Of a stretch of 64,000 nt of DNA, positions 27,801 to 36,247 are shown in pieces (within the stretch, counting starts at the first letter, position 1; every line of letters starts with the position of its first letter). The notes under the pieces were generated by a model, which was not told the DNA's origin, did no database searches, and saw nothing but the letters and a program-made list of their open reading frames with translations. The position numbers and the translations under genes are program-made. Origin of the DNA: an uncultured Collinsella sp. (GTDB lineage: Bacteria > Actinomycetota > Coriobacteriia > Coriobacteriales > Coriobacteriaceae); assembly GCA_900541665.1 (NCBI GenBank), contig UQKV01000006.1, positions 1 to 64,000 on the forward strand, given 5' to 3'.

Positions 27801-28550
27801 GCCTTCCGCGCAGCCGGTGCCGAAGCCGACACCTTCGTGATCAACAACCTCACGCCCGAGGCCGTCGCCGAGAGCACCCACGAGCTTGCCCGCCGCATCC
27901 GTGCAAGCCAGATCGTCATGATCCCCGGCGGCTTCTCGGGCGGCGACGAGCCCGACGGCTCCGCCAAGTTCATCACGGCGTTCTTCCGCGCTCCCGAGGT
28001 CACCGAGGCAGTCCGCGACCTGCTCAAGGCCCGCGACGGCCTGATGTTGGGCATCTGCAACGGCTTCCAGGCCCTAGTCAAGCTTGGCCTGGTGCCCTAC
28101 GGCGACATCGTCGACGCCACGCCCGATGCGCCCACGCTGACGTTCAACACCATCGGTCGCCACCAGAGCCGTCTGGTGCGCACCCGTATCTCGTCCAACC
28201 TGTCCCCCTGGCTGTCGCAGTGCAGCCTGGACGACCCCTACACCGTCGCCATCAGCCACGGCGAGGGCCGCTTTGTCGCCAACGACGAGGTACTCGCCCA
28301 GCTGATCGCCAACGGCCAGGTCGCCACGCAGTACGTGGGCGAGGACGGCAAGCCCAGCATGGATCTTTCCGTCAACCCCAACGGCTCCGCACTCGCCATC
28401 GAGGGCATCACGAGCCCCGACGGCCGCGTCCTGGGCAAGATGGGCCATGCCGAGCGTCGCGGCGACAACCTGTACCGCAACGTGCCCGAGCATGTCCCCG
28501 GCGATAAGTTCATGCCGATCTTTGAGAGCGGCGTGGCCTACTTCGCTTAA
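24804..28550 (+). CDS. purL: Phosphoribosylformylglycinamidine synthase, single-chain large form
   Basis: About 1,248 residues. It catalyses step four of purine synthesis: FGAR + ATP + glutamine to FGAM. The central synthetase part has KNETHNHPTEIEPFGGAATCVGG and two AIR-synthase-like halves. The C-terminal class I glutamine amidotransferase domain has Cys1085 in GICNGFQ and His1152 in SHGEGRF, so PurQ is fused to PurL. The start is the ATG at 24804 after AGGAAGGCAGGA; the open frame continues upstream without a site. The fused form also occurs in proteobacteria and several anaerobes, whereas most actinobacteria use separate PurL, PurQ and PurS. Confidence 0.96.
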   Translation: MVSRIYVEKKPGFDVEAQQLKGELTEILGIKGIEALRIINRYDVEGIDEELFRSCVPTVFSEPQVDVTYDELPASDGAVFAVEFLPGQFDQRADSASECVQLISQGERPAVRCGKVYMISGALDEAAIDAIKHYVVNPVEARIASLDLPETLYMETPEPQPVEVLDGFRELDEAGLAAFISERGLAMDEADIAFCQQYFRDEDRDPTITEIRVIDTYWSDHCRHTTFGTVLDDVTIDDAVVQQAFDRYMEMRHELGRDAKPVCLMDMGTIGAKYLKKTGVMTDVDESEEINACTVKVKVDVDGEDQDWLFLFKNETHNHPTEIEPFGGAATCVGGAIRDPLSGRSYVYQAMRVTGAGDPTVPVSETLEGKLPQRKLVTAAAAGYSSYGNQIGLATGQVNELYHPGYVAKRMEVGAVVGATPANHVRRECPAPTDKIILLGGRTGRDGIGGATGSSKTQNTESIETSGAEVQKGNAPVERKLQRLFRRGDACRLIKRCNDFGAGGVSVAVGELADGLYVDLDTVTKKYDGLDGTELAISESQERMACAVADGDVEEFMGYAAEENLEATVIAEVTAEPRMRMAWNGVAIVDLSREFLNSNGAPKHQVAHVCARSVWQPSWAGTTLAERMTSLVTDLNVASNKGLSERFDSTIGAATVLMPFGGKTQLTPSSAMVAKFPVDGETTTASAMAWGFNPYLMEADQFAGAYLSVVESIAKLVAAGFEHKRAYLSFQEYFERLRTEAERWGKPMAAVLGALMAQVDLGAGAIGGKDSMSGSFEDEAGELNVPPTLISFAVAVGKAARAVSPEFKGLTHRVVRIAPATYGEDYRPDAQQLLAAFDAVEALTATGNALAISTPGYGCGAESLFKMCVGNQIGIELAEDVDVESLFTPLYGSFIVELAEDAELPEVADGVVVEPLGTTVEGYVIDTGSEVIELSELQEAWESGIEGVFAYRSADKTPEVETIDFRAKDIHVYGGAKIARPRVIIPVFPGNNCEYDSARAFRAAGAEADTFVINNLTPEAVAESTHELARRIRASQIVMIPGGFSGGDEPDGSAKFITAFFRAPEVTEAVRDLLKARDGLMLGICNGFQALVKLGLVPYGDIVDATPDAPTLTFNTIGRHQSRLVRTRISSNLSPWLSQCSLDDPYTVAISHGEGRFVANDEVLAQLIANGQVATQYVGEDGKPSMDLSVNPNGSALAIEGITSPDGRVLGKMGHAERRGDNLYRNVPEHVPGDKFMPIFESGVAYFA

Positions 28551-28588
28551 ACCTTTCCCATCGGGTACAATCCCTTCGGGTAACAACA

Positions 28589-28625
28589 CCCGCCACCGAC
28601 ACATCCGGTGGCGGGTTCTTTTTTG
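28589..28625 (+). terminator. purL terminator
   Basis: CCCGCCACC-gacacatcc-GGTGGCGGG followed by TTCTTTTTT, about 38 bases after the purL stop and just before the next gene's ribosome binding site. Confidence 0.85.
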
Positions 28626-28649
28626 CTTCGCGCATGTAGGAAGGACATC

Positions 28650-29585
28650 ATGGAAAGCCGCAAGCCGTATCTCGCCACCCTGCCCGGACTCATCCTGGGC
28701 TGTCTTGTTTGCTGTGCACTCTGGGGATCGGCCTTTCCCTGCATCAAGATCGGCTACGCACTCTTTGGTATCCCAGCGCACGATAGCGCTTCGCAGCTGC
28801 TCTTTGCAGGTTTACGCTTTACGCTTGCCGGCGCCCTGGTTATCGTTGGGATGAGCGCGGCCCAACGCCGCCCCCTCATACCGCAAGCGCGCGACATCAA
28901 ACCCATCTTTGTCTTGTCGCTCTTCCAGACTATCGGGCAGTACTTCTTTTTCTATCTGGGCCTCTCACGCGCCAGCGCCATGTCGAGCTCCATCATCGAG
29001 GCCAGCGCCAACTTCCTCGCAATCCTCTTTGCCGCCCTGGCATTTCACACCGAGAAGCTCAGTACGGCCAAGGTGCTTGGCTGTGCGCTGGGCTTTGCCG
29101 GCGTCGCGCTCGTCAACCTTTCGGGCGCAGATGGCACCTTTGGCTTCAGGCTCGATGGCGAGGGCTTTATCCTAGCCTCCACTGTCGCGGGTGCTCTTTC
29201 GACCTGCCTGATCGGTATCTTCTCGCGCGAGCACGACGGCGTCTTGCTTGCCGGGTGGCAGTTCTTGGTCGGCGGCCTGGTCCTCACCGCCATCGGCTTT
29301 TTGATGGGTGGCGCGCTCTCCCCCACAGCGATTGTCCCCGCCATCGCGCTCATCATCTACATGGCGCTTATCTCCGCGGTCGCCTACTCGCTGTGGTCGC
29401 GCCTGCTTGCCGTCAACCCCGTCAGCCGCGTCTCTGTCTTTGGATTTATGAACCCCGTCTTTGGTGTGGTGCTGAGCGCGCTGCTGCTCGGCGAGGGCGC
29501 TGGCACGAGCCCCGTTACCGTCATCGTTGCCCTGCTGTTGGTCTGCGGCGGCATCATCATCGTCAACAAACCCAAAAAAGCCTAG
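28650..29585 (+). CDS. EamA/DMT-family transporter
   Basis: The 311-residue protein has about ten hydrophobic helices in two EamA repeats (roughly 15-150 and 165-305). Repeat features are CCALWGSAFPCIKIGYALF, FQTIGQYFFFYLGLSRASAM and, in the second half, VFGFMNPVFGVVLSALLLGE. Drug/metabolite transporters of this family usually export amino acids or small metabolites; the substrate is unknown. The ATG at 28650 follows AGGAAGG. It is behind the purL terminator, so it needs its own promoter or read-through. Confidence 0.9.
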   Translation: MESRKPYLATLPGLILGCLVCCALWGSAFPCIKIGYALFGIPAHDSASQLLFAGLRFTLAGALVIVGMSAAQRRPLIPQARDIKPIFVLSLFQTIGQYFFFYLGLSRASAMSSSIIEASANFLAILFAALAFHTEKLSTAKVLGCALGFAGVALVNLSGADGTFGFRLDGEGFILASTVAGALSTCLIGIFSREHDGVLLAGWQFLVGGLVLTAIGFLMGGALSPTAIVPAIALIIYMALISAVAYSLWSRLLAVNPVSRVSVFGFMNPVFGVVLSALLLGEGAGTSPVTVIVALLLVCGGIIIVNKPKKA

Positions 29586-29736
29586 CGAGCTCACCTTTTT
29601 AGGGAGGGCATTCGCATACTTTAGCTTAATGGAGCACACTGGTTCTCGTTGATTTCGTACCGAGTCGCGGCGGCAGACGCCCGTCTTGCCGCACCGCGCC
29701 TGGGCATTATGGCCGGTGGCCCCCACAAACGCAAAA

Positions 29737-29776
29737 GGGGCGCACGACCATCGCAACGGTCGTGCGCCCCTTTTTT
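29737..29776. terminator. Bidirectional terminator between the DMT transporter and diguanylate cyclase genes
   Basis: GGGGCGCACGACC...GGTCGTGCGCCCC followed by TTTTTT on the plus strand, with AAAA on the left, serving the convergent genes on both sides. The 150 bases before it hold nothing I recognise. Confidence 0.85.
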
Positions 29777-30919
29777 CTAGCGTATCTGAACGCCGGCTTT
29801 CTTCTTCTCGCGCTTTACGCGGTAGAGCTCCGCATCGGCAGCGCGAAGTAAGTCTTGCCAGGTATCGACACTATCGCCGACCCGCGCGTAACCGATGGAC
29901 ATCCGCAACGCATACGGCACCTCGGCACGAGCGAGCTCGTCGTCAATCGCCGAACACAGGTCTATGATGTCCTGTTCCGCCGCTGCCTTTTGGAGCACCA
30001 CGAACTCATCGCCACCATAGCGTGCGATAAAGCCACCAGACGCCGAGCAGACTTCTTTGAGCGCAGCGGATATGACCTGAAGAGCGTGGTCGCCCTCCAC
30101 ATGCCCATAGCGATCGTTAATCTGCTTAAAGCCATCAGCGTCCATCATAAGCAGATATACATCTTCGGCCTGATCCACATTTGAAAAGAGCGACAGCATA
30201 TAGGTCTCAAAACGGTTGCGGTTGTTGAGTCCAGTCAACGGGTCAGTAGAGATCAGTTGCTCCTGATAGACGATATAGAGCAGCAGGATGCTCAGCGTTA
30301 TACCGACGCAAAGGCCCGGTACCGAAAACAAAACCTGGAAGGTACCGCCCACCAGAGCGGGAACCGCAAAAAAGGCGAGGGTGCGATAAATGGCCTTCTT
30401 TTGCAGGCTTTCGACTTTTCGAGCCTGAATAAAGGCATGCAAGGACGTATATATGACGTAGCAGTAGCTCACGATGGGCTGGATCATATAAGCAAAGCCG
30501 CGACGATATACGCCCTGTGCATCGATATAGAACATAGCGTGCGTCCAGTAGCTGGTAAATGCCAGCACGACCACCAATGCTGTTGGCAACGTTAAAAGTA
30601 CCACCCTGTAGGGCGTGGTCAGGAGCCGTGAGCCCTGCATCGTCTCGGAATAGAAAAACCAAATGAGGCACGCGATGGCGAACAGCGAAAACGAGACCGC
30701 GTTGGAAATCCAGTTGGCCGTGATGCCTACAGGAGTGTTTACGCCGTCCGAGAGCGTCCAGATCATATCGAAGAAAATGTAGGCAGCAGACGTGTAGCCC
30801 AGCATGCTAAACAAAAGCTGCTGGGTGCTCGAGAACAGGGAGCGACGGCTTCGTACGGCAAGCCCGATAAGAATAATCATGCACAGCAGGAATATCTCGA
30901 TCTTGAGTGCCTTAATCAC
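29777..30919 (-). CDS. Membrane-bound diguanylate cyclase (GGDEF)
   Basis: About 380 residues from a GTG start with GGGAGGG in front. Six to eight hydrophobic helices fill residues 5-215, followed by a GGDEF domain (STDPLTGLNNRNRF to the end). The GGDEF signature at 302-306 (RYGGDEFVVL) is intact, so it should make cyclic di-GMP. The RxxD inhibitory site expected five residues before it is absent. The membrane part is probably a sensor for an unknown signal. Confidence 0.9.
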   Translation of the reverse strand: MIKALKIEIFLLCMIILIGLAVRSRRSLFSSTQQLLFSMLGYTSAAYIFFDMIWTLSDGVNTPVGITANWISNAVSFSLFAIACLIWFFYSETMQGSRLLTTPYRVVLLTLPTALVVVLAFTSYWTHAMFYIDAQGVYRRGFAYMIQPIVSYCYVIYTSLHAFIQARKVESLQKKAIYRTLAFFAVPALVGGTFQVLFSVPGLCVGITLSILLLYIVYQEQLISTDPLTGLNNRNRFETYMLSLFSNVDQAEDVYLLMMDADGFKQINDRYGHVEGDHALQVISAALKEVCSASGGFIARYGGDEFVVLQKAAAEQDIIDLCSAIDDELARAEVPYALRMSIGYARVGDSVDTWQDLLRAADAELYRVKREKKKAGVQIR

Positions 30920-31109
30920 TAGACGCCCTCCCTTCAATATCCAAGTGGCCAGAATCGCCCGAGTCGCGCCCAGGCGCCAAACACCCCTTTCTCCGCAGGG
31001 GTAAAGGGAATCATAGCAGAGCGCCCGAACGTCACTGCAGAACAGCCACCGTTCGGGCGCCCATACGGCGCGAATTGCACACGCCGGCTTGATTGACTCG
31101 CGTCGACGA

Positions 31110-32132
31110 TTACTCGCCGTCGATGTCGGTCGCGACGGCCTCCTCAATAGCCTCGACGCCTTCGACCGACAGATCCTCTTCGCCGTGGCAGAACTTCTTA
31201 TCGACCCAGCCGGTCAGAATCGGGGCCATGATTGCCGTGATGATGACGGCGGTGGCGATCTGCGCATACGCGGTGGGCGCAAGCTCGGCATAGCGTGGCG
31301 CGACCTCGGCAAGAGCAACCGGCGTGGTCATAGCCGTGCCGGCGATGGTGGAGCAGGCAACGGCGGCCTTGCCGTTGCCGCCGCACAAGCGCTCGAAGGC
31401 AAAGGTGATGGGGCCAACGATAAAGAGGGTGATGAGGCCCAGCAGGATGCCCGAGATACCGCCGGTGATAAAGCTCGACAGGCTCATGGACGCACCGAGT
31501 TGAAATCCGATGACAGCGATCGCGGGATTGGCGCCGGGAACCAGCAGGTTCTTGATAAACGGGAACAAGTTGCCCAGGACCATGCCGATAACAAGCGGCA
31601 GGATGGATCCGATGATGGTGCCGACGGGGATATTGGCGAGACCCGAGACACCGAGGATGATCATCGTGACGGCGGGGCCGGCCGTAAAGAACAGGATACC
31701 GACAGCGCCCTGCTCGGACTCATCGCCGAACTCGCCCATGATGCCCGTATAGAGTGCCATGTTGCAAAACGTAATGCCGCCGATGATAGACACGGAGCTC
31801 AGACCCAGGAAGTTGTCGTTAAAGAAATATGCCACTCCTAGGCCGAGAGTCGCTGCGACGACCAGCTTGGGAATTAGTACGACGATGCCGGTCTTGATGG
31901 CGCCCGGCGTGGACTTAAAGCTGATGCCGGCGCCCACAAACAGCAGAATCGCGGCGACGATGGTATTGGAGCCACCGCGGCAGGCAGCCGTAAAGAAGCC
32001 GCCGATCTCAAAAACCTGCGGGCAGAAGGTGTTGAGCAAAAGACCGACGATCATCGGATAGATCATGATGTCGCCCGGGATGCGCGGGACCTTGAATTTC
32101 TTTTGCTCGTTGGCGGTTGCTTCCTGTGCCAT
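31110..32132 (-). CDS. kdgT: 2-keto-3-deoxygluconate permease family transporter
   Basis: About 340 residues from MAQEATANEQ with GGGGG before the ATG. Some ten hydrophobic helices match the KdgT family (IPGDIMIYPMIVGLLLNTFCPQ near the N-terminus, AGISFKSTPGAIKTG, and CSTIAGTAMTTPVALAEVAP near 260). Family members import 2-keto-3-deoxygluconate, a pectin breakdown product, with protons. No other KDG pathway gene is nearby, so the substrate is uncertain. It is a single gene. Confidence 0.85.
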   Translation of the reverse strand: MAQEATANEQKKFKVPRIPGDIMIYPMIVGLLLNTFCPQVFEIGGFFTAACRGGSNTIVAAILLFVGAGISFKSTPGAIKTGIVVLIPKLVVAATLGLGVAYFFNDNFLGLSSVSIIGGITFCNMALYTGIMGEFGDESEQGAVGILFFTAGPAVTMIILGVSGLANIPVGTIIGSILPLVIGMVLGNLFPFIKNLLVPGANPAIAVIGFQLGASMSLSSFITGGISGILLGLITLFIVGPITFAFERLCGGNGKAAVACSTIAGTAMTTPVALAEVAPRYAELAPTAYAQIATAVIITAIMAPILTGWVDKKFCHGEEDLSVEGVEAIEEAVATDIDGE

Positions 32133-32282
32133 GAAACCCCCATTTCCGCTGACGGGGTACAAAAGCCCACGTCACGCTTTGCTACAGTAAAGTTTGACCA
32201 TGGTACCAGAAGAAATAGACCAGCTCGGTGAAAAATTCTACAAGTTGGGATGGAACGAGATTCGGCGCCCGCGACGCCAGCC

Positions 32283-32606
32283 CTATATAAGGCTCAAGAC
32301 GATATAGAGCACGATGCCCGAGACGCAGCACCACAGCATCGATTTTGTCTTGACCGCCACGGCCACGACGCCGGCGGCCGCAATCCAGGGAACCAAGGCA
32401 GGCCAGAATCCCGCGTCGAACGCGCCGGGGTTCACCAAGTCGCTGGCGACCAGCGCGGCAAAGGCAGCGGGCGGGATATAGCCCAGGGCCTCGGTAATGC
32501 GGGGCGACAGGGTCCGCCCGCGCAAGGCGAACGCCGGCGCGATGCGAAAGAACGCGATAGCAGCCCACGACGACAGCCACAGAACCAAGAACTCGTTAAC
32601 GGGCAT
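32283..32606 (-). CDS. azlD: AzlD family branched-chain amino acid exporter subunit
   Basis: A 107-residue protein with three to four hydrophobic helices (MPVNEFLVLWLSSWAAIAF...), the size and pattern of AzlD. The ATG at 32606 overlaps the end of azlC by 11 bases, which fixes the start and implies coupling. AzlC and AzlD together export branched-chain amino acids and analogues; expression balance with the Liv importer elsewhere in the window is conceivable. Confidence 0.88.
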   Translation of the reverse strand: MPVNEFLVLWLSSWAAIAFFRIAPAFALRGRTLSPRITEALGYIPPAAFAALVASDLVNPGAFDAGFWPALVPWIAAAGVVAVAVKTKSMLWCCVSGIVLYIVLSLI

Positions 32607-33288
32607 CGCGGGCACCTCTTCCGTCAAATACAGCATCGCACGCCAGAGCAATGGCAATGCCGACCACGACGCTTGCCGGCACGGCAATATTCGTGAGGCC
32701 CAAGAACTTGCATACGGCGACGGACATCGCGCCCGAAACCGCTGCGACAACGTTGCCGCGCGACAGTCGCTGCGAAAAGAGCAGGCAGATAAAAAGCGAT
32801 GTGCAGACAAAGCCCGCAATAGCGGTGGGGACATCGACAACAGTGCCGACAACGGCGCCCATCGTGCACGAAACGCCCCATGTCGCGATGAGGATCGCGT
32901 TGAGCACAAAGGACTCGCGCGGGCCCCAATCCTCCCCTTCAACCAACTTGGCAAGCGAGATGCCATATGCCTCCTCGGTAAGTGTCGCGGCAACAGCCAG
33001 CGTCTGACGCTTCGAGGCACCCCTCAGATGCGGCGCGATCGATGCCGAGTAAAGCGCAAAACGCGAGGAGATGGCGGCAACGCTCGCGATAATCGAAGGT
33101 GCCGGTACACCCGCCAGCCAAAGATTGCAGATCATAAACTGGCCGCTGCCCGTCACAAACGTGCTGCTCAGAGCAAAAACCATCCAGGGTTCCATTCCCG
33201 TCTGCCCCATGATCATTCCGCACGGCGCGCCTATTGCAACATAGGTAAGCATCACTGGCCAGACGGTTCTAACGATTTTGAGCACCAT
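32596..33288 (-). CDS. azlC: AzlC family branched-chain amino acid exporter subunit
   Basis: About 230 residues from MVLKIVRTVWPV. It has the AzlC hallmarks YVAIGAPCGMIMGQTG, FALSSTFVTGSGQFM near residue 45-60, and SRFALYSASIAPHLRG near 90-105. The usual length is about 230, supporting the ATG at 33288 over a TTG start 23 codons upstream. It forms a two-gene exporter operon with azlD and is divergent from the HD gene. Confidence 0.88.
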   Translation of the reverse strand: MVLKIVRTVWPVMLTYVAIGAPCGMIMGQTGMEPWMVFALSSTFVTGSGQFMICNLWLAGVPAPSIIASVAAISSRFALYSASIAPHLRGASKRQTLAVAATLTEEAYGISLAKLVEGEDWGPRESFVLNAILIATWGVSCTMGAVVGTVVDVPTAIAGFVCTSLFICLLFSQRLSRGNVVAAVSGAMSVAVCKFLGLTNIAVPASVVVGIAIALACDAVFDGRGARDAR

Positions 33289-33414
33289 ACGCTTCTCATC
33301 CTGACAAGGTCTCCGAGCCGCATGTAGCGACACGGCAGAATCATCATCCGACAGCAACCGAGTTCACCTACAATTGCCACCGGATCGAAAGACACAACTT
33401 TTTAGGAAGTCATT

Positions 33415-34227
33415 ATGACAGCTATCGATCGAGACCGGGCGCGCGCGGCCTTCAAAAGCTACACCGATGCCTACGACGCCACCAACCCACGCATCGCGCT
33501 CAAAATCGAGCATACGTACCACGTGGCCGAGGCGTGCGATGCCGTAGCGCGCGAGCAGGGCTGGTCGTCAGAAGATATTGACCTGGCATGGCTTTGCGGC
33601 CTGCTACACGATATGGGCCGCTTTGAGCAGCTGCGACGCTGGGACACCTTTAAGGACGCCGAGAGCATGAGCCATGCGGCGCTGGGCATCGAGGTCCTCT
33701 TTGGCGAGAATCCCGCCGATGCACCCGCCGTAACGAGCATCCGCGACTTTATCGATGACCCGGCAGAAGATGAGCTCATCCGAGCGAGCATTGCCTATCA
33801 CAGCGATTTCCGCCTACCCGCGCGGCTCGACGTGCGCACGCGGAGCTTCTGCGATATCGTGCGCGATGGTGACAAGATGGACATTATGCGCACCATCGCC
33901 GACAGCACCGTCGACACTATCCTCAAGGTGGACGAGAAGACGTTTCTCGGCAGCCGTTTCTCGTCGCCGACACTTGCCGCCTTTGACGAGCACCGCTGCG
34001 TCGCACGCGATGAGCGCGATGAGCCCGCCGACTTCTTGGTGGGGCTTATCTGCTTTATGTTTGAGCTCGTCTATCCGGCAAGCCGCGCGCTGGCGCGCGA
34101 ACAGGGCGATATCCACCGCCTGCTCGACGCGCCCTTTGGCATTACGCGACCCTTTACCGACCCCGCCACGCAGGCAACCTGGAGCCGTCTAAAGGACGAG
34201 ATGCGCGACTGGCTGGCGCGCGCCTAG
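33415..34227 (+). CDS. HD domain phosphohydrolase
   Basis: The 270-residue soluble protein has the HD metal site His33/His36...His65-Asp66 in HTYHVAEAC and LCGLLHDMGRFEQ, and a later Asp in RDGDKMD. HD proteins of this kind hydrolyse phosphate esters of nucleotides or signalling molecules; the substrate is unknown. AGGAAG precedes the ATG. Its stop codon shares the CTAG tetranucleotide with the stop of the convergent etfA gene. Confidence 0.87.
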   Translation: MTAIDRDRARAAFKSYTDAYDATNPRIALKIEHTYHVAEACDAVAREQGWSSEDIDLAWLCGLLHDMGRFEQLRRWDTFKDAESMSHAALGIEVLFGENPADAPAVTSIRDFIDDPAEDELIRASIAYHSDFRLPARLDVRTRSFCDIVRDGDKMDIMRTIADSTVDTILKVDEKTFLGSRFSSPTLAAFDEHRCVARDERDEPADFLVGLICFMFELVYPASRALAREQGDIHRLLDAPFGITRPFTDPATQATWSRLKDEMRDWLARA

Positions 34228-35429
34228 CGCTCAAGCTGGGCCAGCAGCTCCTCGACGACCTCGACGGCATCACCGACAACCTTGTACTGGGCAGCACCAA
34301 AAATGGGGGCATCTGGGTCCTCGTTGATGGCGATAATGCACTCCGCCCCACCGATGCCGGCAAGATGCTGGATGGCGCCCGAAACACCGATACTCACGAG
34401 AAGCTTGGGCGAAACCGATACGCCCGTCTGGCCGATCTGATGGCGATACTCTAACCAGCCGGCCTCCACGACAGGTCGCGTGCAGCCAAGCTCGGCCCCC
34501 AGAGCCTCGGCGAGCCTTCGCATCAGCGGCAGGTTTTTCTTGGAACCAATGCCGCGACCCACCACGACCAGGCGCTCGGCATCGGCGATCGAAGCCTGCT
34601 GCCCCCACTCCTCGGCGGGAATCGAAATCTCGACACGAGCCTTAGCATCATCCGCAAGCGATATCTGGGTGATCGTGCCAGAGCGGTCGTAGTCAAAGTC
34701 GGGCGCCTTAAAGATGCCGGGACGAACCGTTGCCATCTGGGGACGATGATTGGGGCAGACGATGGTGGCCATCAGGTTGCCGCCAAACGCCGGACGCGTC
34801 TGTTGCAGCAGTCCCGTCTCCGTATCCATCGAAAGTACGGTGCAGTCAGCCGTAAGGCCCGTCTGCAAGCGCACGGCAACGCCGGGTGCCAGTTCGCGAC
34901 CAAAAGCGGTCGCACCGTATAAGATGGCCTCGGGTTTGCGTTCGGCTACCAAATCGCAGATCAAGCGGGCGTAGACCTCCGCATCGTTTTGGCGCAGGCG
35001 CTCGTCGCGACAGGCCAGGACCTCGTCCGCGCCGGCACAAACCAGGTGTTCGAGATCCCTGAGCGAACCCTCGGGGCTCATGCCGATCAGTGCCACCAGA
35101 CGGCAGCCGCGAGCATCGGCAAGCTCGCGCCCCTTGCCCATGAGCTCGTAGGCCACGGGAGCCACGGCGTTGTGCTCGTCGGTCTGCACGAATGCCCAAA
35201 TGTCTCGATACGCATCGAGGTCAACCGCGCCGGCGGCCTCGTCACGCTCGATCGAGATAGCGTTGACAGGGCAGGCGTCGACGCACCCACCGCATAGGAT
35301 GCAGCCGTCGGTTACGCGGGCGCATCGGCTGGGTCGCTCGCCTTCCACTACGATGCCGCCCGAGGCACAGGCGCGAACGCAGCGACCGCAGCCGATACAG
35401 GCTTCGCTATCGATAATCAGTCCGCTCAT
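34224..35429 (-). CDS. etfA: Electron transfer flavoprotein alpha subunit with N-terminal 2[4Fe-4S] ferredoxin domain
   Basis: 401 residues. Residues 10-60 hold two CxxCxxCxxxC clusters (CIGCGRCVRACASGG and CILCGGCVDACPVNA). Residues 75-200 are the Etf N-domain and about 280-400 the FAD-binding domain (VVGRGIGSKKNLPLM, VSIGVSGAIQHLAGI, INEDPDAPIFGAAQYKVVGD). A ferredoxin-extended EtfA is typical of electron-bifurcating or confurcating complexes such as LctC of Acetobacterium lactate dehydrogenase. It starts directly after the etfB stop. Confidence 0.94.
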   Translation of the reverse strand: MSGLIIDSEACIGCGRCVRACASGGIVVEGERPSRCARVTDGCILCGGCVDACPVNAISIERDEAAGAVDLDAYRDIWAFVQTDEHNAVAPVAYELMGKGRELADARGCRLVALIGMSPEGSLRDLEHLVCAGADEVLACRDERLRQNDAEVYARLICDLVAERKPEAILYGATAFGRELAPGVAVRLQTGLTADCTVLSMDTETGLLQQTRPAFGGNLMATIVCPNHRPQMATVRPGIFKAPDFDYDRSGTITQISLADDAKARVEISIPAEEWGQQASIADAERLVVVGRGIGSKKNLPLMRRLAEALGAELGCTRPVVEAGWLEYRHQIGQTGVSVSPKLLVSIGVSGAIQHLAGIGGAECIIAINEDPDAPIFGAAQYKVVGDAVEVVEELLAQLER

Positions 35430-36245
35430 CTATGCCATCCCCTCGATAATCTTGGCAAGTTCTACCGCCTGCTCGGACGCCGTCCCCTCAACGGCCTCGC
35501 ACGTTTGGTCACGGTCGGGCACAAACGAGCGCACGACCTGTGTCGGCGACCCGGCAAGACCGCAACGCGCGGGGTCGGCGTTCACGTCGGCGGCACTGAC
35601 CACGCGCACGTCCGCCTCCTCCGCCGCGCGAATACCGGCAATACTCGGCATACGCAACTGGCCAATCTCCTTGGCAGCCGTCATCGCGCACGGCATCTCA
35701 AGACACACCGTCTCCTCGCCGGCATCGCATCCGTGAACGAGCGCCAGCGAGCCACACGTCGTAAAGCCCGCGCTCTGCACGCAGCTCACGTCGGTCACAC
35801 AGGGAATCTCAAAGGCACCGGCAAGCTCGGGACCAATCTGGGCCGTATCGCCATCCACCGCCATCTTGCCGCAGATGAGCAGGTCGAAGTCCTCGTCGAG
35901 CGCCTCGATGCCGCACTTGAGGGCATAGGTGGTGGCTAGGGTATCGGCGCCCGCAAAGGCTCGGTCGGTCAGCAGCAGCGCGTCGTCGGCACCGCGGGCG
36001 ATACAGTCGCGCAGCAGCGATTCGGTCGCGGGGATGCCCATCGACACCACCGTCACGCGCACATCCATGCCAAAGCCGATAAACTCGTCCTTCAGCGCCA
36101 GCGCGCATTCCAAAGCACTCGCGTCAAAGGGATTAATGACCGCCTGCTTGCCATCGCGCACGATGGTATTGGTCTTGGGGTCCATCTTGACCTCGGTGCT
36201 GCCCGGCACCGCCTTGACGCACACCACCATATGGAAATCGCTCAT
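35430..36245 (-). CDS. etfB: Electron transfer flavoprotein beta subunit
   Basis: About 271 residues from MSDFHMVVCVKAVPGSTEVKMDP, the standard EtfB beginning. FDASALECALALKD and KMAVDGDTAQIGPELAGAFEIPCVTDV are signature segments for AMP/FAD binding. AAAGGGGGC sits nine bases before the ATG; a GTG two codons upstream is too close to it. It overlaps the stop region of the upstream oxidase, so oxidase, EtfB and EtfA are translated from one transcript. Confidence 0.95.
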   Translation of the reverse strand: MSDFHMVVCVKAVPGSTEVKMDPKTNTIVRDGKQAVINPFDASALECALALKDEFIGFGMDVRVTVVSMGIPATESLLRDCIARGADDALLLTDRAFAGADTLATTYALKCGIEALDEDFDLLICGKMAVDGDTAQIGPELAGAFEIPCVTDVSCVQSAGFTTCGSLALVHGCDAGEETVCLEMPCAMTAAKEIGQLRMPSIAGIRAAEEADVRVVSAADVNADPARCGLAGSPTQVVRSFVPDRDQTCEAVEGTASEQAVELAKIIEGMA

Positions 36246-36247
36246 CT

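Noticed and set aside
24786..27881. A 1,031-codon open frame on the minus strand opposite purL
   Set aside because: It is a mirror of the GC-rich purL coding frame: the composition is Gly/Leu/Val/Asp/His-rich with no domain. It has no ribosome site, and purL is unmistakable.
31110..32132. KdgT permease as part of a pectin-degradation cluster
   Set aside because: No kinase, aldolase or pectinase genes are adjacent, so the pathway context is unsupported.
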